Positions 30,687 through 39,061 of a DNA stretch of 50,565 nt are shown piece after piece. Every line of letters begins with the position of its first letter. Within the stretch, counting starts at the first letter, position 1. Origin of the DNA: an uncultured Schumannella sp. (GTDB taxonomy: Bacteria; Actinomycetota; Actinomycetes; Actinomycetales; Microbacteriaceae); contig NZ_CAJQNT010000037.1 of the NCBI RefSeq assembly GCF_905479755.1, forward strand, positions 1-50,565, read 5' to 3'. The translations under genes were made by a program, and so were the position numbers. Below the pieces are notes generated by a model. That model saw nothing but the letters and a program-made list of their open reading frames with translations, did no database searches and had not been told where the DNA came from.

Positions 30687-31919
30687 CTACGAATCGCTCT
30701 CGGCGCTGGGTGTGGGCTCTTGGGGCGGATCGACAAAGATGTCGCAGATGAGTTGTGCAGTTGCGGCGCGCTGCCACGGGCGAGCGCCGAGCGCGGCGAG
30801 CGCCTCGTCGACCGTCTCCGCGCTGAGCGGCTCGGGCGGACTCCAGGCCACGCGGCGCAGGTAGTCCGGCGTTAGAAGGTTCTCCAGCGGCAGCTCCATC
30901 GACTGAGCGAGCTCGTCGAGGGCGGGACGCACGGCCTTCAGGCGTGCATTCGCTTCGGGATTCCGATCGGCCCAGATGCGCGGTGGCGGCAACTGGTCGG
31001 AGGGCGGGCGAACCGCCGGCAGGTCCTCGGTCGCGCGGCCGGCCTCGATCGCGGCGAACCAGCGGTCGAGCTGACTGCGGCTCGCACGTCCGGTGAACTC
31101 CTTGATCCCGGCCAGTTCCTTCTTCGTCGCGGGGGCGCGGCGCGCGGCAGCGACAAGTGAGGCGTCGGGAACGAGTCGACCGGGCGCCGTGTCAATCTCC
31201 TGGGCGTAGCTGTCGCGCGCGATCCACAGTTCGCGGGCGATGGCGAGCAAGCGGGCGTTCCGCAGCGACTGCACTCCCGACAGTCGACGCCAGGGTTCGA
31301 CGCGCTCGACGACCGGGCGATCGAGCACCGCCTGGAACTCCTGGCGCGCGATCTCGGTCTTACCGTTCGCGTCGAGGATCGCCGCGATCTCGGTGCGGAG
31401 CCGGGGGAGCAGCTCGACGTCGAGCGCGGCGTAGACGAGCCAGCTCTGCGGGAGCGGCCTCGTCGACCAGTCCGCTGCCGAATGCTCTTTGGCCAGATGG
31501 ATTCCGAGCAGGCTCTCGACGACGGCGCCAAGGCCGACGCGCGGCAGTCCCGCGAGGCGGGCGCCCAATTCGGTGTCGAAGATGACGGTGGGATCGAGTC
31601 CGATTTCGCGAAGACAGGGCAGATCCTGGCTGGCCGCGTGCAGGATCCATTCGTCGTCGGCCATCACCGCGGCGAGTTCCGAGAAGTCACCGATCGCGGG
31701 CGGGTCGAAGAGGAACGTCCCCGCCCCGGTGCGGAACACCTGCACCAGGTACGCGCGCTGCGAGTAACGGAATCCGGAGGCGCGTTCGGCGTCCACCCCG
31801 AACGGGCCCGTTCCCAGGGCGAGCGATTCCACGGCCGCGAGGTAGTCCTCGCGGGTCTCGATGACGGCGTGCGACGTGGCGGGAGGAGTCAGGGGGACGG
31901 GAGTTTGTTGATCAGTCAC
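30687..31919 (-). CDS. rnd: Ribonuclease D (DEDD exonuclease with HRDC domain)
   Basis: RNase D is a 3'-5' exoribonuclease that matures tRNA and other stable RNA. The protein is 410 aa. The DEDD residues are visible in FGVDAERA near 41, HAASQDLPCL near 97 and the YAALDVELLPRL segment near 165. An HRDC helical domain follows near 205-285, then a second helical C-terminal domain. The GTG start at 31919 overlaps the end of the DUF3000 gene, indicating co-translation. Confidence 0.92.
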   Translation of the reverse strand: MTDQQTPVPLTPPATSHAVIETREDYLAAVESLALGTGPFGVDAERASGFRYSQRAYLVQVFRTGAGTFLFDPPAIGDFSELAAVMADDEWILHAASQDLPCLREIGLDPTVIFDTELGARLAGLPRVGLGAVVESLLGIHLAKEHSAADWSTRPLPQSWLVYAALDVELLPRLRTEIAAILDANGKTEIARQEFQAVLDRPVVERVEPWRRLSGVQSLRNARLLAIARELWIARDSYAQEIDTAPGRLVPDASLVAAARRAPATKKELAGIKEFTGRASRSQLDRWFAAIEAGRATEDLPAVRPPSDQLPPPRIWADRNPEANARLKAVRPALDELAQSMELPLENLLTPDYLRRVAWSPPEPLSAETVDEALAALGARPWQRAATAQLICDIFVDPPQEPTPSAESDS

Positions 31920-32508
31920 GAGCCATCCGGTGTCGAGGAAGGAGTCCGACGACGTCTGCCGACGGGGGGAGGCCCGCCAGAAGACACAACAGATCCCCCC
32001 ACGCCTCGAGGTGGGCGCCGAAACCGGTTCCGCGCGGGGTCCACGAGGCCCGGATTTCGATCTGTGCGCCGTCGCCGTGCCCGGCGAGTTCGCCGAACCC
32101 GGTCGAGAGGATCTTCGTCGCGGTGCCGGACTCCACGTCATGCTCGGCGAGGCGCGCCGACAGCGCATCCACGAGCCACGACCATGCTACGTCGGCGACG
32201 AATGGGTCGAGTCCGATGTCGGTCTCGAGGGGGGCCTGCGCGAAGCAGACGATGCGAAACGCGCCGTCCCAGGCTTCGGGCTCCTCGGGATCGTGCAGCA
32301 GGATGAAGCGTCCCGTCCCGAGCACCGAATCGACACCGTGCGCGGAGGGCCGCACATCGGCCGCGAAGGCGATCGCCGACGGGGCGAGGCCCGACGGCGC
32401 CGGGATCTCCGTGAGGACGAGCTCTGACCGCACCGTGGCGCTGCGAACGGCGGCCACGGCGGCCTGGAATGCCGCGGGTTCCGTGAGGTCAGACACTGGA
32501 GCAGCCAC
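31912..32508 (-). CDS. DUF3000 family protein
   Basis: This 198-aa soluble protein matches the actinobacterial DUF3000 family, usually found just upstream of rnd, as here. Conserved-looking segments are FAADVRPSAHG near 48, ETDIGLDPFVADVAWSW near 94 and an Arg-rich end. The GTG start is 6 nt from TAGTCT, another leaderless candidate. The next gene overlaps it by 8 nt. The function is unknown. Confidence 0.85.
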   Translation of the reverse strand: MAAPVSDLTEPAAFQAAVAAVRSATVRSELVLTEIPAPSGLAPSAIAFAADVRPSAHGVDSVLGTGRFILLHDPEEPEAWDGAFRIVCFAQAPLETDIGLDPFVADVAWSWLVDALSARLAEHDVESGTATKILSTGFGELAGHGDGAQIEIRASWTPRGTGFGAHLEAWGDLLCLLAGLPPSADVVGLLPRHRMARD

Positions 32509-32514
32509 CCCCGC

Positions 32515-32520
32515 AGACTA
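32515..32520 (-). promoter_or_regulatory. Putative -10 element, leaderless DUF3000-rnd operon
   Basis: On the minus strand TAGTCT is followed by six bases and the GTG of the DUF3000 gene. No ribosome site is present. The 36-bp gap to the divergent hydrolase gene must hold both promoters. Confidence 0.5.
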
Positions 32521-32544
32521 GGGTTTATCAGGACGTGGTGTCAC

Positions 32545-33807
32545 ATGCCACGCCGACTCTCGAAGCCCCTGGGGGTACGGATGCGTACAGAATCGCGTGG
32601 ATCGACGGCCGCTCGTGTGGCCGTGGTTCTGGGCGTCGGCGCTCTCGCCGCGGTGGGGACCGCCGCCCTGACGGCGGGCGCCCTGAGCGTCTACGCCGCT
32701 CGGACGGTCATCACCCCGCCGTCGCGCCGACCGGATGACATTCCCATTCTCCGCGTCGATCTCGCGGCCAGGATCATCGTGCTCGGCGCGACGCTCGATT
32801 CCCGGCTGCCGGGCGAGTACAGCCTGTGGTTCGCGGGCGACACCGGGCACGCGGTGCTCGGTGACATTATCGACTCGGATGAGCGCACCGTCACGCGGCG
32901 GCTCCTCCGGGTCAACTTCGGTGCACTCGAGCGGGCCCGGCATGGCCGGTTCAGCGGCTGGGTCTACCTCGCGCCGGAGGAGCTCGGGGTGCGCTCCCGC
33001 GAGGTGTCGATCGCCACGCCGCTCGGTGATGCGCCCGCATGGCATGTTCCGGCCGCGTGGGACGAGACCGATCGGCCCGCCGACAATCCGCGCTGGGTGA
33101 TTCAGGTGCACGGCCGCGCCGTACGCCGTGCCGAGACGATTCGGGCCGTCCCGGTCTTCGCCGACCACGGGTATGACTCGCTGCTGATCTCCTATCGCAA
33201 CGACGGCGATGCTCCGCGCAGCCCCGACCATCGCTACGCCCTGGGCGATCGTGAGTGGCGCGATGTCGAGGCAGCGCTGCGTTTCGCGGTGGCGCACGGC
33301 GCGCGGGAGATCGTGCTGATGGGCTGGTCGATGGGCGGTGCGACCGTGCTGCAAACACTGACCCGCTCGGCGTACCGCACGTACATTCGCGGCGTCGTGC
33401 TCGACTCGCCGGTCGTGGACTGGCTGGTCACCCTCGACTTCCAGGCGGCGTCGAGACGCCTCCCGCGGATCGTGCGGTTCGGCGTCTTCACGCTGTTCCG
33501 GGAGCGGTGGGGTCGCTTCTTCACCGGGCTCGCGGAACCACTCGACTTCGAGCGCCTCGATTTCGTCGCGCGCGCCCGCGAGATCGAGGTGCCGGTGCTC
33601 CTGCTGCACAGCGACGATGACGGCTTCGTGCCGTCGGATGCCTCGCGGGCGCTGGCGGCGGCACGACCGGATGTCGTGCAGTTGGAGGTGTTCCAGGTGG
33701 CGCGGCACACCAAACTCTGGAACTACGACCGCGAGCGCTGGGAACGCGTGGTCGGTGACTGGCTCGCCGCGCTCAGGCCGCAGTCTTCTCGCGAACCTGA
33801 CGCTTGA
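32545..33807 (+). CDS. Membrane-anchored alpha/beta hydrolase
   Basis: This 420-aa protein has an N-terminal hydrophobic segment near residues 25-50, probably a membrane anchor with the catalytic domain outside. The nucleophile elbow GWSMGG lies near 260, an acidic residue in LHSDDDGFVP near 355 and a His in VARHTKLWN near 388, completing a Ser-Asp-His triad. The substrate is unknown; esterase or peptidase activity is possible. The start could also be the ATG at 32581, which has a GGGGG-rich stretch upstream. The 3' end overlaps the convergent sufE-like gene by 35 bp. Confidence 0.82.
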   Translation: MPRRLSKPLGVRMRTESRGSTAARVAVVLGVGALAAVGTAALTAGALSVYAARTVITPPSRRPDDIPILRVDLAARIIVLGATLDSRLPGEYSLWFAGDTGHAVLGDIIDSDERTVTRRLLRVNFGALERARHGRFSGWVYLAPEELGVRSREVSIATPLGDAPAWHVPAAWDETDRPADNPRWVIQVHGRAVRRAETIRAVPVFADHGYDSLLISYRNDGDAPRSPDHRYALGDREWRDVEAALRFAVAHGAREIVLMGWSMGGATVLQTLTRSAYRTYIRGVVLDSPVVDWLVTLDFQAASRRLPRIVRFGVFTLFRERWGRFFTGLAEPLDFERLDFVARAREIEVPVLLLHSDDDGFVPSDASRALAAARPDVVQLEVFQVARHTKLWNYDRERWERVVGDWLAALRPQSSREPDA

Positions 33808-34198
33808 TTCGGCCGAGCATCGCGGTCATCCCGCGGAGTCGAAGCGGGCTGACGGCGTCGGTGAGTCCGATCGTCAGCGGGTAGTCGTCCGGGACGGCGA
33901 GCACCTCGTCAACGCGGAGGCCGTCGAGTCCCTGCGCGAGGATCGAGGCGAACCCGCGCGTGGTGGGGGCCTCACGCGGCGCGGTGACGTGCAGGTGCAC
34001 GCGAGAGTCGTCATCCACTTCGGTGAAGATGAAGACGGGTGACTGGCACTCCTCGACGCGCTCGAGGAGGTCCGGATGGTCGACGTATCGCTCCGGGAGC
34101 GCCGGCAGTTCGTTCGAGAATTCGAGCAACAGCTGAAGCCGCTCGCGCTGCTCGATCGCGAGGAACTCTTCGCGGATCTCGTCGAGAGCGCCGCTCAC
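33773..34198 (-). CDS. sufE: SufE-like sulfur acceptor protein
   Basis: SufE proteins accept persulfide sulfur from a cysteine desulfurase during Fe-S cluster assembly. The protein is 141 aa, typical for the family. The acceptor Cys lies in [10 protein letters not shown] near residue 51, and the family's TRGFASIL segment near 80. The GTG start overlaps the stop of the sulfurtransferase gene (GTGA), so the two are translated together. No SufS or cluster scaffold gene lies in the window. The pairing with a rhodanese suggests sulfur relay. Confidence 0.88.
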   Translation of the reverse strand: MSGALDEIREEFLAIEQRERLQLLLEFSNELPALPERYVDHPDLLERVEECQSPVFIFTEVDDDSRVHLHVTAPREAPTTRGFASILAQGLDGLRVDEVLAVPDDYPLTIGLTDAVSPLRLRGMTAMLGRIKRQVREKTAA

Positions 34199-35094
34199 AA
34201 TGCGGGGACCAGTCCCGGCTCGGTGCCGCGGACGATCGGGACGCGCACGGCGCTGCCCCACTCGGTCCAGGATCCGTCGTAGTTGCGCACGTTGTCGAAA
34301 CCCAGCAGGTGGGTCAACACGAACCAGGTGTGCGCGGAGCGTTCGCCGATCCGGCAGTAGGCGATCACCTCGTCGTTCGCGCCGAGCCCCGCGTCGTCGA
34401 GGTAGATCTTCTCGAGTTCGGCACGCGGCTTAAAGGTGCCGTCCTCCGCGACCGCACGGGCCCACGGCACGCTTTTCGCCCCGGGAATGTGGCCGCCGCG
34501 CAGGGCGCCCTCCTCCGGGTAGTTCGGCATGTGGGTCCGCTCGCCCGAGTACTCCTCCGGGGAGCGCACATCGATCATCGACTTGCCGAGGTGCGCCAGC
34601 ACCTCGTCTTTGAAGGCGCGGACCGTGCGGTCGTCGCGGTCGATCACCGGGTATTCGGTGCGCGGACGCGCGGGGAGCGCGGTGGTGTAGGGGCGGCCTT
34701 CGGCCTCCCATCGGGCGCGGCCGCCGTCGAGCAGACGCACGTCGGCGTGCCCGAACAGGGTGAAGACCCACAGGGCGTAGGCGGCCCACCAGTTGTTCTT
34801 GTCGCCGTAGATGACGACGGTGTCGTCGCGGGCGATTCCCTTCTCGCTGAGCAGCGCCGCGAACGCCTCCCCGTCGACGTAGTCGCGCGTGACGGGGTCG
34901 TTGAGTTCGGTGTGCCAGTCCACCTTGACCGCACCCTCAATGTGTCCGGTCTCGTAGAGCAGCACATCCTCATCGGATTCGACCACGACGAGCCCCGGCG
35001 TGCCGAGCTGCCCGGCGAGCCAGTCGGTGGACACGAGTCGTTCGGGGTGGGCGAAATCGGCGAAGGCGGGGGAGGAATCGGGCTGAATCGTCAT
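34195..35094 (-). CDS. sseA: Thiosulfate/3-mercaptopyruvate sulfurtransferase
   Basis: This 299-aa protein has two rhodanese domains. The N-terminal one is inactive-type; the C-terminal one carries the catalytic Cys in [11 protein letters not shown] near residue 250. The CRIGER loop is the form I associate with thiosulfate sulfurtransferases of actinobacteria. The substrate could be thiosulfate or mercaptopyruvate. AGGAG precedes the ATG. It forms an operon with the sufE-like gene and is divergent from zapE. Confidence 0.9.
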   Translation of the reverse strand: MTIQPDSSPAFADFAHPERLVSTDWLAGQLGTPGLVVVESDEDVLLYETGHIEGAVKVDWHTELNDPVTRDYVDGEAFAALLSEKGIARDDTVVIYGDKNNWWAAYALWVFTLFGHADVRLLDGGRARWEAEGRPYTTALPARPRTEYPVIDRDDRTVRAFKDEVLAHLGKSMIDVRSPEEYSGERTHMPNYPEEGALRGGHIPGAKSVPWARAVAEDGTFKPRAELEKIYLDDAGLGANDEVIAYCRIGERSAHTWFVLTHLLGFDNVRNYDGSWTEWGSAVRVPIVRGTEPGLVPAL

Positions 35095-35119
35095 GGGTTC
35101 TCCTGGTGCGGGGCGGCGC

Positions 35120-35125
35120 TAGGCT
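35120..35125 (+). promoter_or_regulatory. Putative zapE -10 element
   Basis: TAGGCT is the best -10 match in the gap before zapE. Transcription would begin near 35132, upstream of all three candidate start codons. Confidence 0.35.
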
Positions 35126-35222
35126 GGACGCGAACCGCATCATCAACTCTATGCAGTCGCTCGGAAACGTGCCGAGGGCAGGTAAGAGTTCGACACCTTC
35201 CTTCGTGAGTGAGGCCCTCTCG

Positions 35223-36227
35223 ATGCCGCCGAGCATTTCGTCGTTGACTGATCGCGCCCCGCAGATGAGCGGTGAGGAGCTGGCGTCATCGCTCGTGCCG
35301 CCGCGGCAGTTCGAGGCCGCCACCTTGGACAACTACCGTCCCGACCCGGACTTCCCCTCTCAGGCCGAGGCGCTCGAGGCGGCGCGTTCGTTCGTCGCCC
35401 CGCGACCGAGCGCCGGGCTGTTCTCCCGCAAGAAGGCTCCCGCACCGAAGCCCGGGCTGTACCTCGACGGCGGGTTCGGCGTCGGCAAGACCCACCTGCT
35501 CGCGTCGCTCTGGAAGGTCGCGCCCGGTCGCAAGTACTTCGGCACCTTCATCGAATACACCGCGCTCGTCGGTGCGCTCGGCTTCGCGGGTGCCGCCGCG
35601 TTGCTCAAGGGCGCCAGCCTCGTCGCGATCGATGAGTTCGAGTTGGATGACCCGGGCGACACCATGGTGATGACCCGCCTCCTGGGTGAGTTGGCGGAGG
35701 GCGGCACGCGGATCGCGGCGACCTCGAACACGCCGCCGAACGCACTCGGCGAAGGGCGGTTCGCCGCCGCGGACTTCTTGCGCGAGATCCACGCGCTGTC
35801 GGCGCGCTTCGACATTGTGCGGATCGACGGCCACGACTACCGCCGTCGTGACATCGAAGGCCACGCGCGCACGGTTGATCCTGAAGACTACGCCGCCGCG
35901 TTGGATGCGAAGAGCGGCACCGTCACCGATGACGAGTTCGACGCCGTGCTGCGGCATCTCTCGCGGGTGCACCCGTCGCGGTACGTCCGGCTCGTCGAAG
36001 GGCTGGAGGCCATCGGGCTGCGCGACGTGCGCACGCTGCACGACCAGTCGGATGCCCTGCGCTTCGTCGCGCTCGTCGACCGGATCTACGACGCGCAAGT
36101 TCCGATCGTGTCGACCGGAGTTCCGCTCGATCAGGTCTTCGGCGATGAGATGCTCGGCGGCGGCTATCGCAAGAAGTACCTGCGGGCCGTCTCGCGGTTG
36201 ATCGCGCTCACCACCGGCACCGACTGA
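35223..36227 (+). CDS. zapE: Cell division protein ZapE (AFG1-like ATPase)
   Basis: ZapE-type AAA ATPases associate with the division septum in bacteria and relate to mitochondrial AFG1. From this start the protein is 334 aa. The Walker A motif is GGFGVGKTHL near residue 85, Walker B is VAIDEFELDD near 138, and sensor ATSNTPPN near 172. I chose ATG 35223 because GAGG stands 8 nt upstream and the family's VPPRQF segment then begins near residue 25. ATG 35151 and GTG 35205 are in-frame alternatives. The gene converges on nhaA with a 19-bp gap. Confidence 0.88.
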   Translation: MPPSISSLTDRAPQMSGEELASSLVPPRQFEAATLDNYRPDPDFPSQAEALEAARSFVAPRPSAGLFSRKKAPAPKPGLYLDGGFGVGKTHLLASLWKVAPGRKYFGTFIEYTALVGALGFAGAAALLKGASLVAIDEFELDDPGDTMVMTRLLGELAEGGTRIAATSNTPPNALGEGRFAAADFLREIHALSARFDIVRIDGHDYRRRDIEGHARTVDPEDYAAALDAKSGTVTDDEFDAVLRHLSRVHPSRYVRLVEGLEAIGLRDVRTLHDQSDALRFVALVDRIYDAQVPIVSTGVPLDQVFGDEMLGGGYRKKYLRAVSRLIALTTGTD

Positions 36228-36246
36228 CGGCCGGCGTCACCCCGGC

Positions 36247-37431
36247 TCAGGCGACCGGGTTCTCTTCGGCTTCCTCCTCGACGAGCGTGTGGCTCGCCCG
36301 GTGCTGACGCACGCGCACGACCGTGATGATCACGCCGATGATGATCGAGAAGAGCGAGCCGCCGAGCACGGCGAGGGTGCCCTCGGCCGCGACCTCGGGA
36401 ACCGACTCGAACGCGAGTTCGTTCATCAAGAGCGAGACGGTGAAGCCGATCCCGCCGAGAGATGCGACGACGAGCACATCGCCGATCGACAGCGCGTTCG
36501 CGCGTTCGCGCTTGGGAGCGAGTTGGCGTGCGATCAAAGCCCCCGCCGTGATGCCGACGAGCTTTCCGACCGGAAGGGCGATCAGGATGCCCCAGAACAC
36601 CGGGTTGAGTTCGTCGACGCCGACATCGGGGATCAGCACGATCGAGGCGACGAGCGCGAACAGCGGCAGCACGAGGGCGTTCGTCCACGGCTCGAGACCA
36701 CGGCGCGTCGGTTCGGCGGCGCCGGGTGTCATCACGAGTCCGAGCGCGACGCCGGCGACCGTGGGGTGAATACCCGAGTGGTACACGAGCACCCAGGTGA
36801 CGAGCCCGATCAGGATCATCGCGGCGATGACGAGGGGGGCGCGCTTGCTGCGCACGCGGAAACTCAGCCAGCCGAAGAGCAGGACCAGGGGGACGGCGCC
36901 GATGAGGGCGAGCGGCTGAAGATCCGTCGTGAAGAAGAACGCGATGATCAGGATCGCAATCAGGTCGTCGATGACCGCGAGGGCCAAGAGCATCGCGCGC
37001 ACGCGCGACGGCAACCCGCGGCCGACGAGCGCGAGCACGCCGAGGGCAAAGGCGATGTCGGTGGCGGTGGGGATCGGCCAGCCCACGGCGTAGACCGGGT
37101 CGGTGACGATCAGGAGGAAGACGAGCGAGGGAACCAGCACGCCGCCGACCGCCGCGACCATCGGAATGAGGGCCTTGCGGCGCGAGTCGAGTTCACCGTG
37201 CGTCAGCTCGTGGCGCAGTTCGATCGCCGCCACGAAGAAGAAGACGGCGAGCAGTCCGTCTTTCACCCAGTGGCTGACCGAGAGATCGAGGCCAAGGAAC
37301 GGGATGGCCAGATGGAAGTCGCGAATCGCGACGGCGGCATCCCCGAAGACGGAATTCGCGACCACGAGACCGACGAAGGCGGCAATGACGAGCAGAAAAG
37401 CGGCAACGCGTTCGGAACGCAACAACGACAC
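36247..37431 (-). CDS. nhaA: Na+/H+ antiporter NhaA
   Basis: NhaA exports Na+ in exchange for protons and sets salt and alkaline tolerance. The protein is 394 aa with about 12 hydrophobic segments. The ion-site residues are in place: the Asp in PTATDIAFALG near residue 123 and the Asp pair in AVIDDLIAILI near 153-154. The C-terminus is short and charged. The GTG start has GAGG 8 nt upstream. It is divergent from amt; the 267-bp gap between them holds a nitrogen-type operator and no other visible gene. Confidence 0.93.
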   Translation of the reverse strand: MSLLRSERVAAFLLVIAAFVGLVVANSVFGDAAVAIRDFHLAIPFLGLDLSVSHWVKDGLLAVFFFVAAIELRHELTHGELDSRRKALIPMVAAVGGVLVPSLVFLLIVTDPVYAVGWPIPTATDIAFALGVLALVGRGLPSRVRAMLLALAVIDDLIAILIIAFFFTTDLQPLALIGAVPLVLLFGWLSFRVRSKRAPLVIAAMILIGLVTWVLVYHSGIHPTVAGVALGLVMTPGAAEPTRRGLEPWTNALVLPLFALVASIVLIPDVGVDELNPVFWGILIALPVGKLVGITAGALIARQLAPKRERANALSIGDVLVVASLGGIGFTVSLLMNELAFESVPEVAAEGTLAVLGGSLFSIIIGVIITVVRVRQHRASHTLVEEEAEENPVA

Positions 37432-37559
37432 AGAGAACCTCGAAAGTAGTCAAAGACGGACGAAAACCGTTCAGGTCGAGTCTAGAAGCTCTCCTTGGTG
37501 GTTTTTTGGGGCGAATCCGGGGTGCCCCGAAATGTGATGTTTACATCCACCGCACGCGC

Positions 37560-37597
37560 GTAACGCTCCCGAAACATTGAGACAGCGCCGGTGAAAC
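37560..37597 (+). promoter_or_regulatory. GlnR-like binding site upstream of amt
   Basis: The sequence reads GTAAC, 6 nt, GAAAC, 6 nt, a degenerate block, 6 nt, GAAAC. Actinobacterial GlnR sites have alternating GTnAC and GAAAC blocks with 6-nt spacers; three of the four blocks match here. It lies about 100 bp upstream of the amt start, a normal activator position, and suggests nitrogen control. The third block (ACAGC) is a poor match. Confidence 0.55.
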
Positions 37598-37698
37598 CTC
37601 GCGCCGACAAACTGACGACGTACCTGCGGAGTGCCCCCGACTCCCTGAGCGACTGATCCAAGGGTGCATCCATTGCAAATTGAGAGGTAACGACAAAT

Positions 37699-38919
37699 AT
37701 GGATAGCGGTAATACAGCCTGGCTGATTGCAGCCACAGCACTCGTGCTTTTCATGACGCCCGGTGTCGCGTTCTTCTACGGCGGACTCGTTAAGGCCAAG
37801 AGCGTTGTCAGCATGATGATGATGAGCTTCGGTGCCATGGGCCTCATCGCCGTTCTGTGGATTCTCTACGGAGCGAACATGTCGGCCATCGGCGAGGGCG
37901 ACTCGCCGTTCCTCGCGGGCAACCCGTTCGCGGACTTCGGTCTGGGTAGCGCGGACAGCGACACGCTGCTCGGCGCGACCTTCGGTGCGACCTTCGCGAT
38001 CATCACCGTGGCGCTCATCTCGGGTGCCATTGCGGACCGTGCGAAGTTCGGTTCGTGGATGATCTTCGCGGGCATCTGGGCCACCCTCGTCTACTTCCCG
38101 GTTGCGGCCTGGGTGTGGGGCGGCGGCTGGATCATGAACCTCGGTTCTGACCTGGGCCTCGACGTCGGCGTCATCGACTACGCCGGTGGTACTGCGGTGC
38201 ACATCAACGCGGGTGCGGCGGCTCTGGCCCTCGCCCTCGTCCTGGGCAAGCGCGTGAACTTCCAGAAGGGTGCTCACAAGCCGCACAACGTGCCGCTGAC
38301 GCTCCTCGGCGCGTCGATCCTGTGGTTCGGCTGGTTCGGCTTCAACGCCGGCGCTGAGGGCCTGGGTGCTCTCGGTGGCGAGACCGTTGTCGGCCTGATC
38401 GTGATCAACACGCTCGGTGCGACCGCGGCGGCCATCCTCGGATGGGCCATCGTCGAGAAGATCAAGGACGGCAAGGCGACCTCGGTCGGCGCTGCCTCGG
38501 GTGCGGTTGCTGGCCTCGTTGCCATCACCCCCGCGTGCGCCAACCTCGACCCGATCTGGGCCCTCGTGCTCGGTGTGGTCGCTGGTGCGGTCTGCGCCCT
38601 GGCCGTTGAGCTCAAGTGGAAGCTCGGCTTCGACGACTCGCTCGACGTCGTCGGCATCCACCTCGTCGGTGGCCTCATCGGAACGCTGTACCTGGGCTTC
38701 TTCGCTCAGGGCACCGGCCTCTTCCTCGGTGGTGACGCGAGCCAGCTCCTGGTTCAGTTCATCGCTGCTGTGGGCGTCCTGGTGTTCTCCTTCGTCGTCG
38801 CCTACATCGTGGGCTTCGCGATCGAGAAGACCATCGGCTTCCGCATCAAGAACGAGGACGAGATCGCTGGCGTCGACACCGTGGTTCACGGTGAAGAGGG
38901 CTACGCGATCGCCGAGTAA
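37699..38919 (+). CDS. amt: Ammonium transporter
   Basis: Amt forms trimeric channels that take up ammonium. The protein is 406 aa with 11 expected transmembrane segments. Both pore histidines are present: His168 in GGTAVHINAG and His321 in VVGIHLVGG. The external ammonium site and DFGLGSAD-type loop are also conserved. The C-terminal cytoplasmic tail is acidic. No glnK or glnD gene follows, unlike many actinobacteria. AGAGG lies 11 nt before the ATG. Nitrogen control is suggested by the site at 37560-37597. Confidence 0.95.
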   Translation: MDSGNTAWLIAATALVLFMTPGVAFFYGGLVKAKSVVSMMMMSFGAMGLIAVLWILYGANMSAIGEGDSPFLAGNPFADFGLGSADSDTLLGATFGATFAIITVALISGAIADRAKFGSWMIFAGIWATLVYFPVAAWVWGGGWIMNLGSDLGLDVGVIDYAGGTAVHINAGAAALALALVLGKRVNFQKGAHKPHNVPLTLLGASILWFGWFGFNAGAEGLGALGGETVVGLIVINTLGATAAAILGWAIVEKIKDGKATSVGAASGAVAGLVAITPACANLDPIWALVLGVVAGAVCALAVELKWKLGFDDSLDVVGIHLVGGLIGTLYLGFFAQGTGLFLGGDASQLLVQFIAAVGVLVFSFVVAYIVGFAIEKTIGFRIKNEDEIAGVDTVVHGEEGYAIAE

Positions 38920-38935
38920 TTCCGGCTCCTTCTGG

Positions 38936-38967
38936 TGGGGCGTCATTCCTTCGGGGGTGGCGCCCCA
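38936..38967 (+). terminator. Hairpin downstream of amt
   Basis: TGGGGCG and CGCCCCA form a 7-bp stem around an 18-nt loop, 17 nt after the amt stop. It could end amt transcription or reduce read-through into the next gene. Confidence 0.45.
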
Positions 38968-38977
38968 CACTCGTTGC

Positions 38978-39005
38978 GGAGCGCGCCGCTGACGGGAGCG
39001 CGCCG
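38978..39005 (+). repeat. 11-bp direct repeat between amt and its paralogue
   Basis: GGAGCGCGCCG occurs twice (38978-38988 and 38995-39005), 17 bp apart start to start. It may be a regulatory repeat or a chance GC-rich duplication. Confidence 0.3.
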
Positions 39006-39061
39006 TATGCGCAAGACTGCATCCGACGGATTCGGACTGGGACCGAGGAGTCTGGCACGAC

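Noticed and set aside
37501-37560. Second GlnR site closer to nhaA
   Set aside because: GAAAT and GTTTAC occur but spacing and orientation do not fit the block pattern.
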